Below are positions 8,316 to 16,290 of a stretch of DNA of 46,289 bases, one piece after another. How positions within the stretch are numbered: the stretch's first letter is position 1; each line of letters starts with the position of its first letter. The stretch lies in contig NZ_JAEPKU010000019.1 of NCBI RefSeq assembly GCF_016652235.1, forward strand, positions 1-46,289, read 5' to 3'. This DNA comes from Dysgonomonas sp. Marseille-P4677 (GTDB taxonomy: Bacteria > Bacteroidota > Bacteroidia > Bacteroidales > Dysgonomonadaceae). The notes below the pieces were generated by a model. The model ran no database searches. It was not told the DNA's origin and saw nothing but the letters and a program-made list of their open reading frames with translations. Both the position numbers and the translations under genes were made by a program.

Positions 8316-8882
8316 TTACACCCTTAGCAAGCCACGGAATCCTCTGGCTGCATAATAAGATTCCGCGCCATTATGATACACAAACACCGTATCATAACGA
8401 CGATCACAAAAGAGGGCTCCCCCAAGTTTTCTGATACTGGCAGGTGTTTGCACCCAGCTTGATGTTTTGGTGTCGAAATCACCAAGTTGTTGTAACTCCC
8501 TGTATTGTGCTTCCGTGAGAAGTTCTATGTCCATAAAATTAGCCATATCCACTGCGTTATTCTCCGGTTTATTTTCTTTTCTCGATTCCAGTGCTTCACG
8601 GTCATAACAAAGGCTTCTACGACCTTTGGGGCTTTCTGCCGAACAGTCGCAAAAAATGTATTCCCCTGTTTGGGAGTCACAGCTGATTAGGTCCGGCTCA
8701 CCACCTGTTCGCTCCATCTCTCCAAGTGACCATAGTTTTCCGGCATCTGCTTCCAATCTGGCTTTTACATTCGCCCATTCAATGCCCGGATGGCGTTGTC
8801 TATTTTTCTCAAAACGGGTCTGTAATATCTCCAGTAATGTTTCGCGTTGTTCCGGCGATAGCACGTTTTTATTTACTTTCAT
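8316..8882 (-). CDS. DUF4256 family protein
   Basis: The 188-residue product begins LSPEQRETLLEILQTRFEKN and continues with HPGIEWANVKARLEA, LWSLGEMERTGGEPDL and FCDCSAESPKGRRSLCYDREALESRK, all typical of DUF4256, a family of unknown function common in Bacteroidetes and Firmicutes. The clustered cysteines in FCDCSAESPKGRRSLCYD could bind a metal, but this is speculation. It lies 45 bases upstream of the DUF2200 gene and 59 bases downstream of a VOC gene on the same strand. Base composition is higher in GC than in the surrounding genes, hinting at acquisition together with its VOC neighbours. Confidence 0.87.
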   Translation of the reverse strand: MKVNKNVLSPEQRETLLEILQTRFEKNRQRHPGIEWANVKARLEADAGKLWSLGEMERTGGEPDLISCDSQTGEYIFCDCSAESPKGRRSLCYDREALESRKENKPENNAVDMANFMDIELLTEAQYRELQQLGDFDTKTSSWVQTPASIRKLGGALFCDRRYDTVFVYHNGAESYYAARGFRGLLRV

Positions 8883-8941
8883 AAGAATGAGTTTAACAGG
8901 AATACTTTATCTTTCAGTTGCGGATGATTTTGCCGACAGTA

Positions 8942-9373
8942 TTATCTATTGTTGCTTGGAACCTGATAGTTTACCATCCAACAAATTCCAAACTTATCGG
9001 TCAGCATGCCATAAAGTTCCGCCCAAAAGGTTTTCTCCAGCGGCATTGTCATTTTGCCGCCTTCGGACAAGCGTCCAAACACTTGTCGTGCTTCATCCGC
9101 ACTTTCGGTATTGAGTGTCAGCCAAACGTTGTCCCCACGGGTGTTTTTCATGCCCGAAGGACAATCCGCGCCCATCAGGGAAACCTCTTTGCTTATGGGA
9201 AGAATAACGTGTACAACACGTTCCCTGTCTGCTTCTGCAACTTCACCTGTGCCTGGAGGAAGGTCTTTATAGTGGGTAAGGAATGCAATCTTTGCAGCGA
9301 AAACGATTTCATAAAAGGTAAATGCTTCCGCACACTCACCATCGAAAATTAAATAAGGTTCTGCATTTTTCAT
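8942..9373 (-). CDS. PhnB-like VOC family protein
   Basis: This 143-residue protein belongs to the PhnB/'3-demethylubiquinone-9 3-methyltransferase-like' branch of VOC proteins. Markers are YLIFDGECAEAFTFYEIVFAA near the start, the mid part HVILPISKEVSLMGADCP, and the end KTFWAELYGMLTDKFGICWMVNYQ, where F-W-x-x-x-Y-G-x-x-x-D-x-F-G-x-x-W is the family signature. PhnB-like proteins have no agreed function despite their name. It pairs with the next VOC gene upstream, 39 bases away. Confidence 0.88.
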   Translation of the reverse strand: MKNAEPYLIFDGECAEAFTFYEIVFAAKIAFLTHYKDLPPGTGEVAEADRERVVHVILPISKEVSLMGADCPSGMKNTRGDNVWLTLNTESADEARQVFGRLSEGGKMTMPLEKTFWAELYGMLTDKFGICWMVNYQVPSNNR

Positions 9374-9412
9374 AATCTTTTTTGTAAATGTTTATTTACT
9401 TATGTCATCTGT

Positions 9413-9910
9413 TTATTCTCCTTTATACGCTTTTTCTATGATAGCCATATCCAGTTTTTTCATTGGGAGGAACGCTTGTGTAACTCTTTTTACCTTTTCC
9501 ATATCTGGGTCAGCCATCATCTCGTTCAGAACAGTCGGAGCAACCTGCCACGATACGCCGAATTTGTCTTTCAGCCAGCCGCACACACCTTCCTCGCCGC
9601 CATCGGCTGTAAGATGATCCCAATAATAATCTATTTCTGCCTGCGTATCGCAGTTGATGATAAAAGATACCGCTTCGTTGAATTTAAATACCGGACCACC
9701 GTTCAGAGCGAGGAACTCCTGACCGTCGAGTGTAAACTCAATAGTCATCACACTGCCAGGTGGCATCTGATGATCTCCTTGCCCTGCCTCAGTATAGCGA
9801 ATGATCCTGCCGATTTTTGAGCTTTCAAATAGTGAAGTATAGAATTTTACCGCTTCTTCGGCCTGATGATCGAACCACAAGCATGGAATAATTTTTTGTA
9901 TTGTTGCCAT
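9413..9910 (-). CDS. PhnB-like VOC family protein (3-demethylubiquinone methyltransferase-like fold)
   Basis: The 165 residues open with IQKIIPCLWFDHQAEEAVKFYTSLF and carry the double-module VOC signature FTLDGQEFLALNGGPVFKFNEAVSFII and YYWDHLTADGGEEGVCGWLKDKFGVSWQVAPTV (positions about 55-82 and 95-127). This is the 'SnoaL-unrelated, PhnB-like' subgroup annotated in databases as 3-demethylubiquinone-9 3-methyltransferase, although the fold is not that of a methyltransferase and Bacteroidales do not make ubiquinone. It is the first gene of the four-gene minus-strand run ending at 7920. Part of this gene is about 60% GC, against about 27% in a nearby native gene, by hand count of 60-base samples. 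Confidence 0.88.
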   Translation of the reverse strand: MATIQKIIPCLWFDHQAEEAVKFYTSLFESSKIGRIIRYTEAGQGDHQMPPGSVMTIEFTLDGQEFLALNGGPVFKFNEAVSFIINCDTQAEIDYYWDHLTADGGEEGVCGWLKDKFGVSWQVAPTVLNEMMADPDMEKVKRVTQAFLPMKKLDMAIIEKAYKGE

Positions 9911-10404
9911 AATTTTTATTCTTTTACATCCATATTGTATTTAAACAAAGCGTACTCTCATAATGTTCTTTTTCACTAATTTATGTTTCTGAGCCAAGCG
10001 TGTACAAAACTATGGATGCTATCCTCTTCCTATTCTTCATAATCAACATTGACACCTCCTGCGGATAAACCTAACAGACTATTTTCTTTATTAATGGGCT
10101 ATAGCGGATAAGAAATAAATAGACGATTTTTGTTTAAATTAAAAAAATAACCTATGATATGGCTTTACAATTGGGGATGTTAGCAGATCGCTATAAATAT
10201 GAAAATGAGTATCTTGTAATAGTAGAGGAACTATCCAATGAGATTTTTTAACTTTTGATAAAACTGATTGGAAAGATTTATCTTATTGCATCTACGTAAT
10301 AAGAAATAGTTTAAACTTATATTACAAAAAATAGTAAGAATATAAAGTCGATACAATAAATTCCTATGATAAACGGAGAAAGAGGATGCTCACTTAAAGT
10401 ATTA
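9911..10404. other. Intergenic region, possibly holding a decayed gene fragment
   Basis: No confident gene is present in this 494-base stretch. A 30-codon frame at 10159-10251 on the plus strand (starts MALQLGMLADRYKYENEYLV) reads like ordinary coding sequence but is too short to place and has no partner frame; it may be a remnant. The composition falls back to AT-rich after the VOC genes, which suggests the GC-rich block ends near 9910. Confidence 0.5.
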
Positions 10405-10968
10405 TTAGCTGCCCTTAATATTCAAAATTTCAGATGCTTTTTCATCCTTCGATACTATTTCCTTAACAGCCTCCACGTCTAATGTCCGAATAGGGCTATT
10501 TTTAAATTGATATAAAGTGATCAGATCTCTATTCAGTTCGGGATATAAAGCATAAAAGCTATAGTCACCGGCCGTATAAGTTTTAAATATCCAATACTCT
10601 CCATATTTCACACCTTTGATTATTCGTGATTTTCGTTTTACAAAAATCTCCTTCGTATTATCCGGTGTGTAAATCTTTTTACCAGACTCATAAGTCAGTT
10701 TTCGAATAGGTAATTGTATATTAACCTTTATTTTTTCTTTTGCTTCTATTGTATCATTATTAAGGTCAATAATAAAGAACTTATATTTTAAGTGAGTTCT
10801 TCTCTTAAAATTGAAAGGTTTCATTCCTTGTGTGCGAAATCTATCCATTGCCTCCCTTTGAGTTTGGGCCTGCCTCACCATTCGCGAATGCATATCTAGT
10901 TGCGAATAAACAAAAGAAGTAGAAAATAGAACTAATATATTAATAATAAAGAATCTTTTGTAAAGCAT
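10405..10968 (-). CDS. Hypothetical exported protein
   Basis: I do not recognise this 187-residue protein. It has a clear N-terminal signal peptide (MLYKRFFIINILVLFSTSFVYSQ, cleavage probably after the serine near residue 22), so it should be exported to the periplasm. The mature part is basic and rich in beta-strand patterns; a segment around residues 85-110 (RKLTYESGKKIYTPDNTKEI) precedes IIKGVKYGEYWIFKTYTAGDYSFYALYPEL. No enzymatic motif is visible. It is transcribed away from the next gene and shares no operon. A small Bacteroidetes-specific secreted protein is the most that can be said. Confidence 0.65.
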   Translation of the reverse strand: MLYKRFFIINILVLFSTSFVYSQLDMHSRMVRQAQTQREAMDRFRTQGMKPFNFKRRTHLKYKFFIIDLNNDTIEAKEKIKVNIQLPIRKLTYESGKKIYTPDNTKEIFVKRKSRIIKGVKYGEYWIFKTYTAGDYSFYALYPELNRDLITLYQFKNSPIRTLDVEAVKEIVSKDEKASEILNIKGS

Positions 10969-11062
10969 AATTTGTAGTTTTATAATAAAGATACTAATAA
11001 TATTGACTTATATTACCTGTGTTTGTAAGATAAACAATTTTATAAATCCAAAGCTACCAAAA

Positions 11063-11090
11063 TACTATTGAACAAATAATAGTATATTTG
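11063..11090 (+). promoter_or_regulatory. Promoter with overlapping inverted repeat before the 11107 gene
   Basis: A -7 box TATATTTG lies at 11083-11090, 17 bases before the start codon. It overlaps the right arm of an 8-bp inverted repeat, ATACTATT at about 11062-11069 and AATAGTAT at about 11078-11085, which could bind a repressor. No good -33 element was found. Confidence 0.45.
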
Positions 11091-11106
11091 CATAAACATC
11101 ATCAAT

Positions 11107-11655
11107 ATGGATAAGATTTCGGAAGATAGGCTATTTCTGAATAATACAAAAGAAGAAATACAGCGCTGGAGTAAGCATTTACAATATTTTCATTATATGC
11201 GAGCCAGAGGAGGACATAACTGCGAAGGTGATTCATTTTGTGTTTATTTTAAGTATACAGACTTTGAGGATCTAACCACCAAATTAAGTAAACTTAATAT
11301 TACTCTAAACCAATTAACCGAGGATCAATTATCATTCGACCCCTTTGCGTCGTATTCTATCGAAGATTTAGATAAAATTAGAATCACTATACCTAATTTC
11401 AGTAGGTTTGAACAGCCCCAGTATGTGAAAATATGGGAATACAAAGCACATATATGGGTAATGCCTGATCGTTTCGAAATATCTATATCAGGAACGAAAG
11501 ACAATAAAATGTATAAAGTATCGGAGCAAGATTTCGAAATATGCCTCCTTTTAGAAAAAGAATTTAGTAATCTAGGTTGGAAATCTATTTTAGACGAGGA
11601 AATAAAAGAACAAGCTCATTGCATATCGAAAGAAAAATATCCTGAATTATTCTAA
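11107..11655 (+). CDS. Hypothetical cytoplasmic protein
   Basis: I do not recognise this 182-residue protein. It has no signal peptide or membrane segment. It is rich in aromatic and charged residues, with a segment HYMRARGGHNCEGDSFCVYF (about 32-51) and later KIWEYKAHIWVMPDRFEISISG (about 109-130, cited as two short parts). An immunity-type or SMI1-like small protein is conceivable from its composition, but nothing specific supports this. It is preceded by a good -7 box and stands alone, 337 bases before nrfH. Confidence 0.65.
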   Translation: MDKISEDRLFLNNTKEEIQRWSKHLQYFHYMRARGGHNCEGDSFCVYFKYTDFEDLTTKLSKLNITLNQLTEDQLSFDPFASYSIEDLDKIRITIPNFSRFEQPQYVKIWEYKAHIWVMPDRFEISISGTKDNKMYKVSEQDFEICLLLEKEFSNLGWKSILDEEIKEQAHCISKEKYPELF

Positions 11656-11878
11656 TTCAGATATAAACTAAATCTTTGATAGAATTGTTTATATAAAGAC
11701 ACTTAGATATGAGTGTATGTAATTTTACGGTAAAAATAGCAAAGGAAAAACACATTAAATCGCTATATCACAATAATAACCCATTAAGAAACCGATAGGA
11801 ATATAAAGAATCTACCATAACAGACAACCAGACGATTGTCTGATACTTGTTACTTCTAAAGTCATAAAATACAAGCAC

Positions 11879-11923
11879 TGTAATATTTATTACACCACGT
11901 TTGCTAAATATTTTTGAAATTTG
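11879..11923 (+). promoter_or_regulatory. nrfHA promoter with Crp/Fnr-type operator
   Basis: The 16-bp perfect palindrome TGTAATATTTATTACA (7+2+7) lies at 11879-11894. Its centre is 29.5 bases upstream of a -7-like box GAAATTTG (11916-11923, one mismatch to TAnnTTTG), the spacing of a class II activator site. A better-matching box TATTTTTG at 11909-11916 lies closer and is an alternative. The same palindrome pattern precedes hcp and the cupin gene at 32823. The start codon of nrfH follows 69 bases later. The rest of the 337-base gap before nrfH holds no gene. Confidence 0.65.
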
Positions 11924-11992
11924 TGTATTAACATCGAATAACACTTCAATACAGAGAATTCGATTAATCGTAAAAACGGCAACTAGAAAAAC

Positions 11993-12571
11993 ATGAAGAA
12001 GTTTCTAAGTCACATACCACAACAATTTGTACTTCCATTATTTATATTGGGAGGTGTTATTGTCGGACTTGGGGCCTACTCGGTATATATGTCGAGAGCA
12101 TATTCATATTTGTCCGACGAACCTTCGGCATGTATCAATTGTCATATAATGACACCATACTATCAATCATGGAATCATAGTTCACATGCTCAATGGGCAA
12201 CCTGCAACGATTGTCATGTACCTCACGACAATGTGATCAGCAAATACGCTTTTAAAGCAAAGGACGGCTTATATCATGCAGCCGTATTTACAATGAAAGC
12301 TGAACCTCAGGTTATCCGACCACGAGACGAAAGTTATGAAGTAATAATGAATAATTGTATTCGTTGCCATACACAGCTCAATACTGAATTTGTAAAAACG
12401 GGAATGATCGACTATTGTGAGGTTCAAGAGGGTAAAGGCAAAGCCTGCTGGGATTGCCATACAGAAATACCTCATACAAAAGTAAGCAATATATCAGCTT
12501 CGCCTAATGCTATAGTTCCCCTACCGGCATCTCCGGTTCCTGATTGGTTGAAAAATAAAATGAAAAAATAA
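11993..12571 (+). CDS. nrfH: Cytochrome c nitrite reductase small subunit NrfH
   Basis: NrfH is the membrane-anchored tetraheme quinol dehydrogenase that feeds electrons from menaquinol to NrfA. The 192-residue product has one N-terminal membrane anchor (about 12-32, FVLPLFILGGVIVGLGAYSV) and four CxxCH heme sites: CINCH, CNDCH, CIRCH and CWDCH. The NapC/NirT family signature is visible around the first heme (SDEPSACINCHIMTPYYQSW). It is followed after 18 bases by nrfA, the normal gene pair. A Crp/Fnr-type operator lies upstream, consistent with control by nitrite or nitric oxide. Confidence 0.97.
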   Translation: MKKFLSHIPQQFVLPLFILGGVIVGLGAYSVYMSRAYSYLSDEPSACINCHIMTPYYQSWNHSSHAQWATCNDCHVPHDNVISKYAFKAKDGLYHAAVFTMKAEPQVIRPRDESYEVIMNNCIRCHTQLNTEFVKTGMIDYCEVQEGKGKACWDCHTEIPHTKVSNISASPNAIVPLPASPVPDWLKNKMKK

Positions 12572-12589
12572 TATAAAAAATAAAGATCT

Positions 12590-14089
12590 ATGCTTAAGAA
12601 ATTGACAGAAGCGATAAAGAGGAAACCAATAATTGGATGGGGCATATTTGCCGCAGTCATGGTTGGAGTGTTTTTGTTAGGCCTGTTAGCAGCATCCATA
12701 ACCGAACGCCGTGCGGAGATAGCTACTTTATACAATAATAAGAAAATAGAAATCTCCGGGATTAATGCACATAACGAGCAATGGGGTGAGAACTATCCTC
12801 GTGAGTATAATACTTGGAAAAAGACTCAGGAAATGGATTTCCGCAGTAAGCATCTTGGTAACGCACCGGAAGATATACTTGAACAACGCCCCGAAATGGT
12901 CGTTCTATGGGCAGGATATGCTTTTGCTATGGACTATTCTGCTCCTCGCGGACATATGCATGCCATCGAAGATGTTACCGGAACATTACGTACCGGATCT
13001 CCCGAAAATGGAGAAGGTGAAATACAACCGGGAACATGCTGGACATGTAAAAGCCCTGATGTACCTCGCATGATGCACGAAGTGGGTATCGCCGAATTCT
13101 ACAAAGCTAAATGGAGTCAATGGGGAAGTGATATAGTGAATCCGATAGGATGTGCCGATTGCCACGATCCTAAAACGATGAATCTCACAATTACTCGTCC
13201 GGGACTGGTTGAAGCTTTCGAACGCCAAGGAAAAGATATCACCAAAGCCACACCTCAGGAAATGCGCTCGTTAGTATGTGCTCAATGCCATGTTGAATAC
13301 TCATTCCAGGGAGAAGGTAAATACCTTACCCTACCATGGGACAAAGGCATGACAGTAGAAGCTATGGAGAATTTCTATGACAGCATACAGTTTACCGATT
13401 ATACACATAAACTAAGTAAGGCTCCAATCCTAAAGGCACAACACCCTGACTATGAAATATTCATGATGGGACCTCATGCTCAACGAGGATTATCGTGCGC
13501 CGATTGCCACATGCCTTATATGGCCGAGGGTGGAATTAAGTATTCCAATCATCAAATAATGAGCCCTCTTAAAAATATATCAGGAACATGTCAGACTTGT
13601 CATCGTGATTCGGAAGAGAATCTTCGGAATTATGTCTATGAATATCAAGATAAAGCATTAGAGATTAGAGATCGCATCGAACAAGAGCTGTCTAAGGCTC
13701 ACGTCATGGCTAAAACAGCTTGGGATAATGGAGCTACTGATCCCGAAATGAAAGAGTCTTTACAGTTAATACGCCAAGCTCAATGGCGTTGGGACTTTGC
13801 TGTAGCATCTCACGGTGCATCATTCCATGCTCCTGTAGAAACACAACGAATATTGGCTCATAGTCTCGACAGAACAATGCAGGCCCAGTTAGAACTTCAG
13901 AAAGTATTATTCAAGCATGGGATTGCAGATGTAAAAATGCCTGATATTTCAACTAAAGAAAAAGCTCAGGAATATATAGGTCTAGATATGAAAACGGTAA
14001 AAGAAAAGAAAGATAATTGGAAAAAAACAGTGCTTCCTAAATGGATCGAAAAAGCAAAGAAAGAGGGAAAACTAACAGCAAATATTTAA
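12590..14089 (+). CDS. nrfA: Ammonia-forming cytochrome c nitrite reductase catalytic subunit NrfA
   Basis: NrfA reduces nitrite to ammonium with six electrons in the periplasm and also reduces nitric oxide and hydroxylamine. The 499-residue protein has a signal anchor (about 15-36) and five heme sites: the catalytic CWTCK at 150-154, whose lysine replaces the usual histidine ligand, and four CxxCH motifs (CADCH, CAQCH, CADCH, CQTCH). The stretch CAQCHVEYSF supplies the active-site tyrosine, and QHPDYEIF the active-site histidine; an arginine in the region between hemes 1 and 2 would complete the pocket. It is co-transcribed with nrfH. A hairpin in the next gap (14110-14143) may end or dampen the transcript before the ccs genes. 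Confidence 0.97.
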   Translation: MLKKLTEAIKRKPIIGWGIFAAVMVGVFLLGLLAASITERRAEIATLYNNKKIEISGINAHNEQWGENYPREYNTWKKTQEMDFRSKHLGNAPEDILEQRPEMVVLWAGYAFAMDYSAPRGHMHAIEDVTGTLRTGSPENGEGEIQPGTCWTCKSPDVPRMMHEVGIAEFYKAKWSQWGSDIVNPIGCADCHDPKTMNLTITRPGLVEAFERQGKDITKATPQEMRSLVCAQCHVEYSFQGEGKYLTLPWDKGMTVEAMENFYDSIQFTDYTHKLSKAPILKAQHPDYEIFMMGPHAQRGLSCADCHMPYMAEGGIKYSNHQIMSPLKNISGTCQTCHRDSEENLRNYVYEYQDKALEIRDRIEQELSKAHVMAKTAWDNGATDPEMKESLQLIRQAQWRWDFAVASHGASFHAPVETQRILAHSLDRTMQAQLELQKVLFKHGIADVKMPDISTKEKAQEYIGLDMKTVKEKKDNWKKTVLPKWIEKAKKEGKLTANI

Positions 14090-14109
14090 GATAACAATAA
14101 CTAATTAAA

Positions 14110-14150
14110 AAGAAAGTGTCAGGACATAATCCGACACTTTCTTCTTTTAA
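14110..14150 (+). terminator. Hairpin between nrfA and ccsB, possible terminator or attenuator
   Basis: An 11-bp perfect stem AAGAAAGTGTC (14110-14120) pairs with GACACTTTCTT (14133-14143) around a 12-base loop and is followed by a weak pyrimidine run (CTTTT). It lies 9 bases before the ccsB start. It could partly terminate the nrfHA message and so lower ccs expression. Confidence 0.6.
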
Positions 14151-14158
14151 GATATAAG

Positions 14159-15427
14159 ATGAGCGAAGACAAAAGAAGAATGTGGCAATTCCCCTGGCAA
14201 TATAAAGAGAGTATTGCCTTTGTAGGAGGTATAACTATTATAGGGATCATCTTACAATTAATAATCGGAAAGTTCGATTTCTATCTGCTTTCAGCGCCGG
14301 TCAATATAATTATCGGAACAGGAATTATTTTACTACTCCTTCTATTATCCCTTAAACGGAAAAGTGTATTCTACCAATGGCTATCAGGTATTCCTTTCTC
14401 AGTAACACTTATTGTAGCGTTGCTTATTATGAGTATGATTATGGGATTGATTCCACAGGTTGTCCGTCTCGATCCTCACGATAATAGTTTTTCTTCCATA
14501 TTCGGGATAAAACAAATCACGACCTTTTGGCCATTTATATTAGTTTACATTGCAACCCTTCTCTCGCTCGGAGCTTTAATCATCCGTAGACTAATTGCAT
14601 TCAAAAAACAGGATTATGCGTTTTATCTTAATCATATAGGGTTATGGATTTTATTATTTGCAGCAGGATTAGGTTCTGCCGATATAAAACGATTTGTAAT
14701 GCATGTGAATGAAGGTGAGGTGGAATGGCGTGTATATAGTGATAGTCAGGATATCATAGATTTACCTATTGCCATCCAATTGAATGATTTCTATATGGAA
14801 GAATATTCGCCTAAGCTCACTATCATAGACCGTAATACAGGAGAATCTCAACCGACTAAAAAAGCAGAATACTTTTCTATAGACAATAAACGACCTAAGG
14901 GGCAAATTGCAGACTGGGATATAACCCTAAAAGAATATATACATGAGGCTATACGTAATAGCGACAGTACATATCATGAAGTACATATGCCAGGTTCATC
15001 TCCTGCTGCATTGGTTACAGCCGTAAATAAGAATACAGGAGTAGAGTGTAAGGGATGGGTATGCGGAGGTAATGTAGCCCAGTTATATATGACTCTCAAT
15101 CTAGATTCTACGTATTGTATTGTAATGACCCAGCCCGAGCCAAAACGGTTTGTATCTTATATCGATGTATTTACAGAAGATGGAGCCGAGTATAGAGATG
15201 TCGAATTAGAAGTAAATAAACCTCTAAAAGTAGGCAACTGGATGATTTACCAATACGGATATGATAACATGGCAGGAAAAATGTCTACCTACAGCAGTAT
15301 GGAATTAGTATACGATCCTTGGATATATCCTGCTTATCTGGGGATAACATTATTGGCTTTAGGCTCCATATGCCTTTTATGGAGAGGAAACAAGAAAAAA
15401 GAATCTACAAATAGTAATATAGCATGA
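14159..15427 (+). CDS. ccsB: Cytochrome c biogenesis protein, ResB/CcsB-like
   Basis: System II cytochrome c maturation uses CcsB (ResB) and CcsA to export heme and attach it to CxxCH apocytochromes. This 422-residue protein has membrane segments at about 18-37, 43-63, 78-98, 122-142 and 152-170, then a large periplasmic domain (about 175-385), and a final segment near 390-410. That layout is the ResB one. It overlaps the next gene, ccsA, by four bases (ATGA), which implies translational coupling. The gene follows nrfHA, whose nine hemes require it; here the two halves are separate genes, not the fused CcsBA of some relatives. Confidence 0.87.
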   Translation: MSEDKRRMWQFPWQYKESIAFVGGITIIGIILQLIIGKFDFYLLSAPVNIIIGTGIILLLLLLSLKRKSVFYQWLSGIPFSVTLIVALLIMSMIMGLIPQVVRLDPHDNSFSSIFGIKQITTFWPFILVYIATLLSLGALIIRRLIAFKKQDYAFYLNHIGLWILLFAAGLGSADIKRFVMHVNEGEVEWRVYSDSQDIIDLPIAIQLNDFYMEEYSPKLTIIDRNTGESQPTKKAEYFSIDNKRPKGQIADWDITLKEYIHEAIRNSDSTYHEVHMPGSSPAALVTAVNKNTGVECKGWVCGGNVAQLYMTLNLDSTYCIVMTQPEPKRFVSYIDVFTEDGAEYRDVELEVNKPLKVGNWMIYQYGYDNMAGKMSTYSSMELVYDPWIYPAYLGITLLALGSICLLWRGNKKKESTNSNIA

Positions 15428-16209
15428 CTTGGAGCGAATTTCTTTACTTTGCAATACCCTCTATTATTTGTTGGTTAGGGGCTGCAACACTAATATATAA
15501 AAATAGAGCAAGACGGATATCAGAAACACTAATGATTCTCGGTATTCTTATTTTCGCAGCTTTCATCGTAGGTCTATGGATTGGGCAAGCACGTCCGCCT
15601 TTACGTACTATTGGTGAAACTCGTTTATGGTATTCATTCTTCTTAGCTCTTATTGGATATCTTACATTCCGTCATTGGAAATACAAGTGGCTATTATCAT
15701 TTAGCGCGGTTGTAGCCTGCGTTTTTGTTTGTATAAACATTTTTAAGCCGGAAATTCATTCAACAAATCTTATGCCTGCTTTGCAGAGCTACTGGTTTGT
15801 ACCACACGTTACTGTATATATTTTATCTTACTCTATGTTAGGTGCTGCAACTATTGCCGCCTGCATACAGTTAAACAAGATGAATAAGACCGGGGCTGAT
15901 GACCGATTGTATCAGTTCATGGATAATATTGTATATGTAGGTTTCGGATTTCTTATGCTGGGGTTACTTATGGGTGCAGTGTGGGCCAAAGAAGCATGGG
16001 GACATTATTGGTCTTGGGATCCGAAAGAAACATGGGCTTTTGTTACATGTGCCGCTTATCTTGTTTATATCCATATGCGTATGCAAAGGATAGCTCCACG
16101 TTTTACTGTCTGGGTCTTACCTATTGCATTCATCCTGCTTATGATAACATGGATCGGAGTAAATTATCTTCCGGCTGCTCAAAATAGTATTCACACTTAT
16201 TCGAACTGA
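15424..16209 (+). CDS. ccsA: Cytochrome c biogenesis protein CcsA (heme-handling)
   Basis: The 261-residue protein is highly hydrophobic, with about eight membrane helices. It bears the tryptophan-rich WWD-type heme-handling motif WGHYWSWDPKETWAF at 192-206, the signature of CcsA/CcmF/CcmC proteins. Histidines flanking this motif (for example in VPHVTVYIL, about residue 125) would ligate the heme during transfer. It is shorter than average CcsA proteins (300 or more), but all core helices appear present. Its start overlaps the ccsB stop. The next gene, a Crp/Fnr regulator, begins 81 bases later behind its own -7 box. Confidence 0.92.
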   Translation: MTWSEFLYFAIPSIICWLGAATLIYKNRARRISETLMILGILIFAAFIVGLWIGQARPPLRTIGETRLWYSFFLALIGYLTFRHWKYKWLLSFSAVVACVFVCINIFKPEIHSTNLMPALQSYWFVPHVTVYILSYSMLGAATIAACIQLNKMNKTGADDRLYQFMDNIVYVGFGFLMLGLLMGAVWAKEAWGHYWSWDPKETWAFVTCAAYLVYIHMRMQRIAPRFTVWVLPIAFILLMITWIGVNYLPAAQNSIHTYSN

Positions 16210-16259
16210 GACATTGAGTTAATATAGGCTCTATCCTTTTTTTTAATCAGTGTAAATTA

Positions 16260-16267
16260 TATCTTTG
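16260..16267 (+). promoter_or_regulatory. -7 box before the first Crp/Fnr gene
   Basis: TATCTTTG matches TAnnTTTG exactly and lies 23 bases before the start codon, so the regulator pair probably has its own promoter besides any read-through from ccsA. No copy of the shared Crp/Fnr palindrome was found at the matching distance upstream. Confidence 0.5.
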
Positions 16268-16290
16268 AAGTACTTTAATCAAAGTATTCA

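Noticed and set aside
8505-9820. Plus-strand frames of 60-160 codons opposite the DUF4256 and VOC genes
   Set aside because: Long antisense frames arise here because of the higher GC content; the minus-strand genes match known families over their full length.
10159-10251. 30-codon plus-strand frame in the gap after the VOC genes
   Set aside because: Reads like coding sequence but too short to assign and without a neighbouring fragment of the same gene; kept only as a note in the intergenic entry.
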